From Candidatus Pelagibacter sp. (GTDB lineage Bacteria > Pseudomonadota > Alphaproteobacteria > Pelagibacterales > Pelagibacteraceae), in NCBI GenBank assembly GCA_028408025.1, contig JAOOKL010000005.1:1-22687 (forward strand): a stretch of DNA of 22,687 bases. Reading direction: 5' to 3'. The notes beneath the pieces were generated by a model. It was not told the origin of the DNA. It did no database searches and saw nothing but the letters and a program-made list of their open reading frames with translations. Below are positions 22,317 to 22,687 of this stretch, one piece after another. How positions within the stretch are numbered: the stretch's first letter is position 1; the number at the start of each line of letters is the position of its first letter. Position numbers and translations under genes: made by a program.

Positions 22317-22687
22317 TTAAACTTTATCTTTTTTATAATAATCTGATGAAAAAAAGGTAAATGACAATGTTACATCAGCAATATTTTTAGTCTTATTATC
22401 ATCCACAACTTTTGGATCCAAGAAAAATGTTAGGTTGAATTCTCTTTTTTCTCCAGCTTTAAGTGTTTGCTTCTCAAAACAAAAACAACCAATCTTATTT
22501 AAATAAATTCCAAAAGGAGCGGGTGAAACATTAAAAGAGGCTGAGCCTGATGAAAGTTGTTTATTTGGATTTTCAACATAAAATTTAACTGTGTGGACTT
22601 CTCCTGGTTTCAAATCTAAAGTTTTTATCTCTGGCGTGAATTTCCAGTTTAAAGTGCTATTAATATTTGTATCAAATCTCATTTTAT
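22317..22687 (-). CDS. ctaG: Cytochrome c oxidase assembly protein CtaG (Cox11), 5' end outside window
   Basis: CtaG/Cox11 delivers copper to the CuB site of subunit I. The visible 122 or so codons hold most of the periplasmic domain: RFDTNINSTLNWKFTPE, GEVHTVKFYVEN, FNVSPAPFGIY, the copper-binding KIGCFCF with Cys66 and Cys68 (counted from the Met at 22682), and FFLDPKVVDD followed by ADVTLSFTFF. The Met at 22682 is not the real start: the codon before it (22683-22685) is a lysine codon in frame, and the N-terminal membrane anchor of the family is missing, so the gene continues past the right edge. Confidence 0.93.
   Translation of the reverse strand, partial: KMRFDTNINSTLNWKFTPEIKTLDLKPGEVHTVKFYVENPNKQLSSGSASFNVSPAPFGIYLNKIGCFCFEKQTLKAGEKREFNLTFFLDPKVVDDNKTKNIADVTLSFTFFSSDYYKKDKV

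Noticed and set aside
1..22687. CRISPR arrays, tRNA/rRNA genes, insertion sequences, prophage or defence genes
   Set aside because: I looked for spaced repeats, inverted-repeat ends, tRNA-like cloverleaf segments and transposase or nuclease motifs and saw none; the solitary ccrM has no restriction partner.

Overview
The window is a gene-dense, strongly AT-rich stretch that best fits a marine alphaproteobacterium of the SAR11 (Pelagibacterales) type. The evidence is the low GC content, almost no intergenic DNA (the longest gap is 78 bases), a CcrM-type methyltransferase, an alphaproteobacterial F0 ATP synthase cluster with separate b and b' subunits, the ctaG-ctaE-surf1-thrC order, and a carotenoid/retinal operon (crtI-crtB-crtY-blh) of the kind that serves proteorhodopsin. 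The lineage is inferred from gene content; no rRNA or tRNA gene is present to confirm it.

Layout. 1-1982 (minus): a secreted or periplasmic TPR protein followed by the 5' part of ispE, which runs off the left edge. 1989-4412 (plus): family-4-like uracil-DNA glycosylase, RNase HII and CcrM. Just before ccrM lies the only real intergenic region, which carries three GANTC sites, a candidate promoter and an inverted repeat. 4409-6540 (minus): mutY and a flavoprotein monooxygenase. 6535-12395 (plus): a DciA-like DUF721 protein, a DsbA-like thiol oxidoreductase, a short SMC protein, then atpI, atpB, atpE, b' and b. 12413-19004 (plus): crtI, crtB, crtY, blh, ispH, thrB and rnhA, every junction touching or overlapping. 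18997-22687 (minus): ctaG (5' end outside), ctaE, surf1, thrC and a peroxiredoxin.

How the genes work together. The left half is mainly genome maintenance: uracil and 8-oxoG:A repair, ribonucleotide removal, cell-cycle methylation, helicase loading and chromosome organisation. The right half is energy and isoprenoid metabolism: the proton-conducting F0 sector, cytochrome oxidase biogenesis, and conversion of geranylgeranyl diphosphate through lycopene and beta-carotene to retinal, with ispH (last MEP-pathway step) translationally linked behind the retinal genes. GGPP synthase (crtE) and the rhodopsin gene are not in the window. thrB and thrC, two consecutive threonine steps, lie on opposite strands about 0.9 kb apart.

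Most unusual observations: (1) the SMC protein has both ATPase half-heads and both coiled-coil arms but no visible hinge domain, at 814 residues instead of the usual roughly 1150; (2) the ccrM upstream region has GANTC sites inside the predicted promoter, suggesting methylation feedback; (3) the uracil glycosylase has lost most of the cysteines that bind the 4Fe-4S cluster in its family; (4) mutY and dciA start from the two strands of one ATGCAT palindrome.
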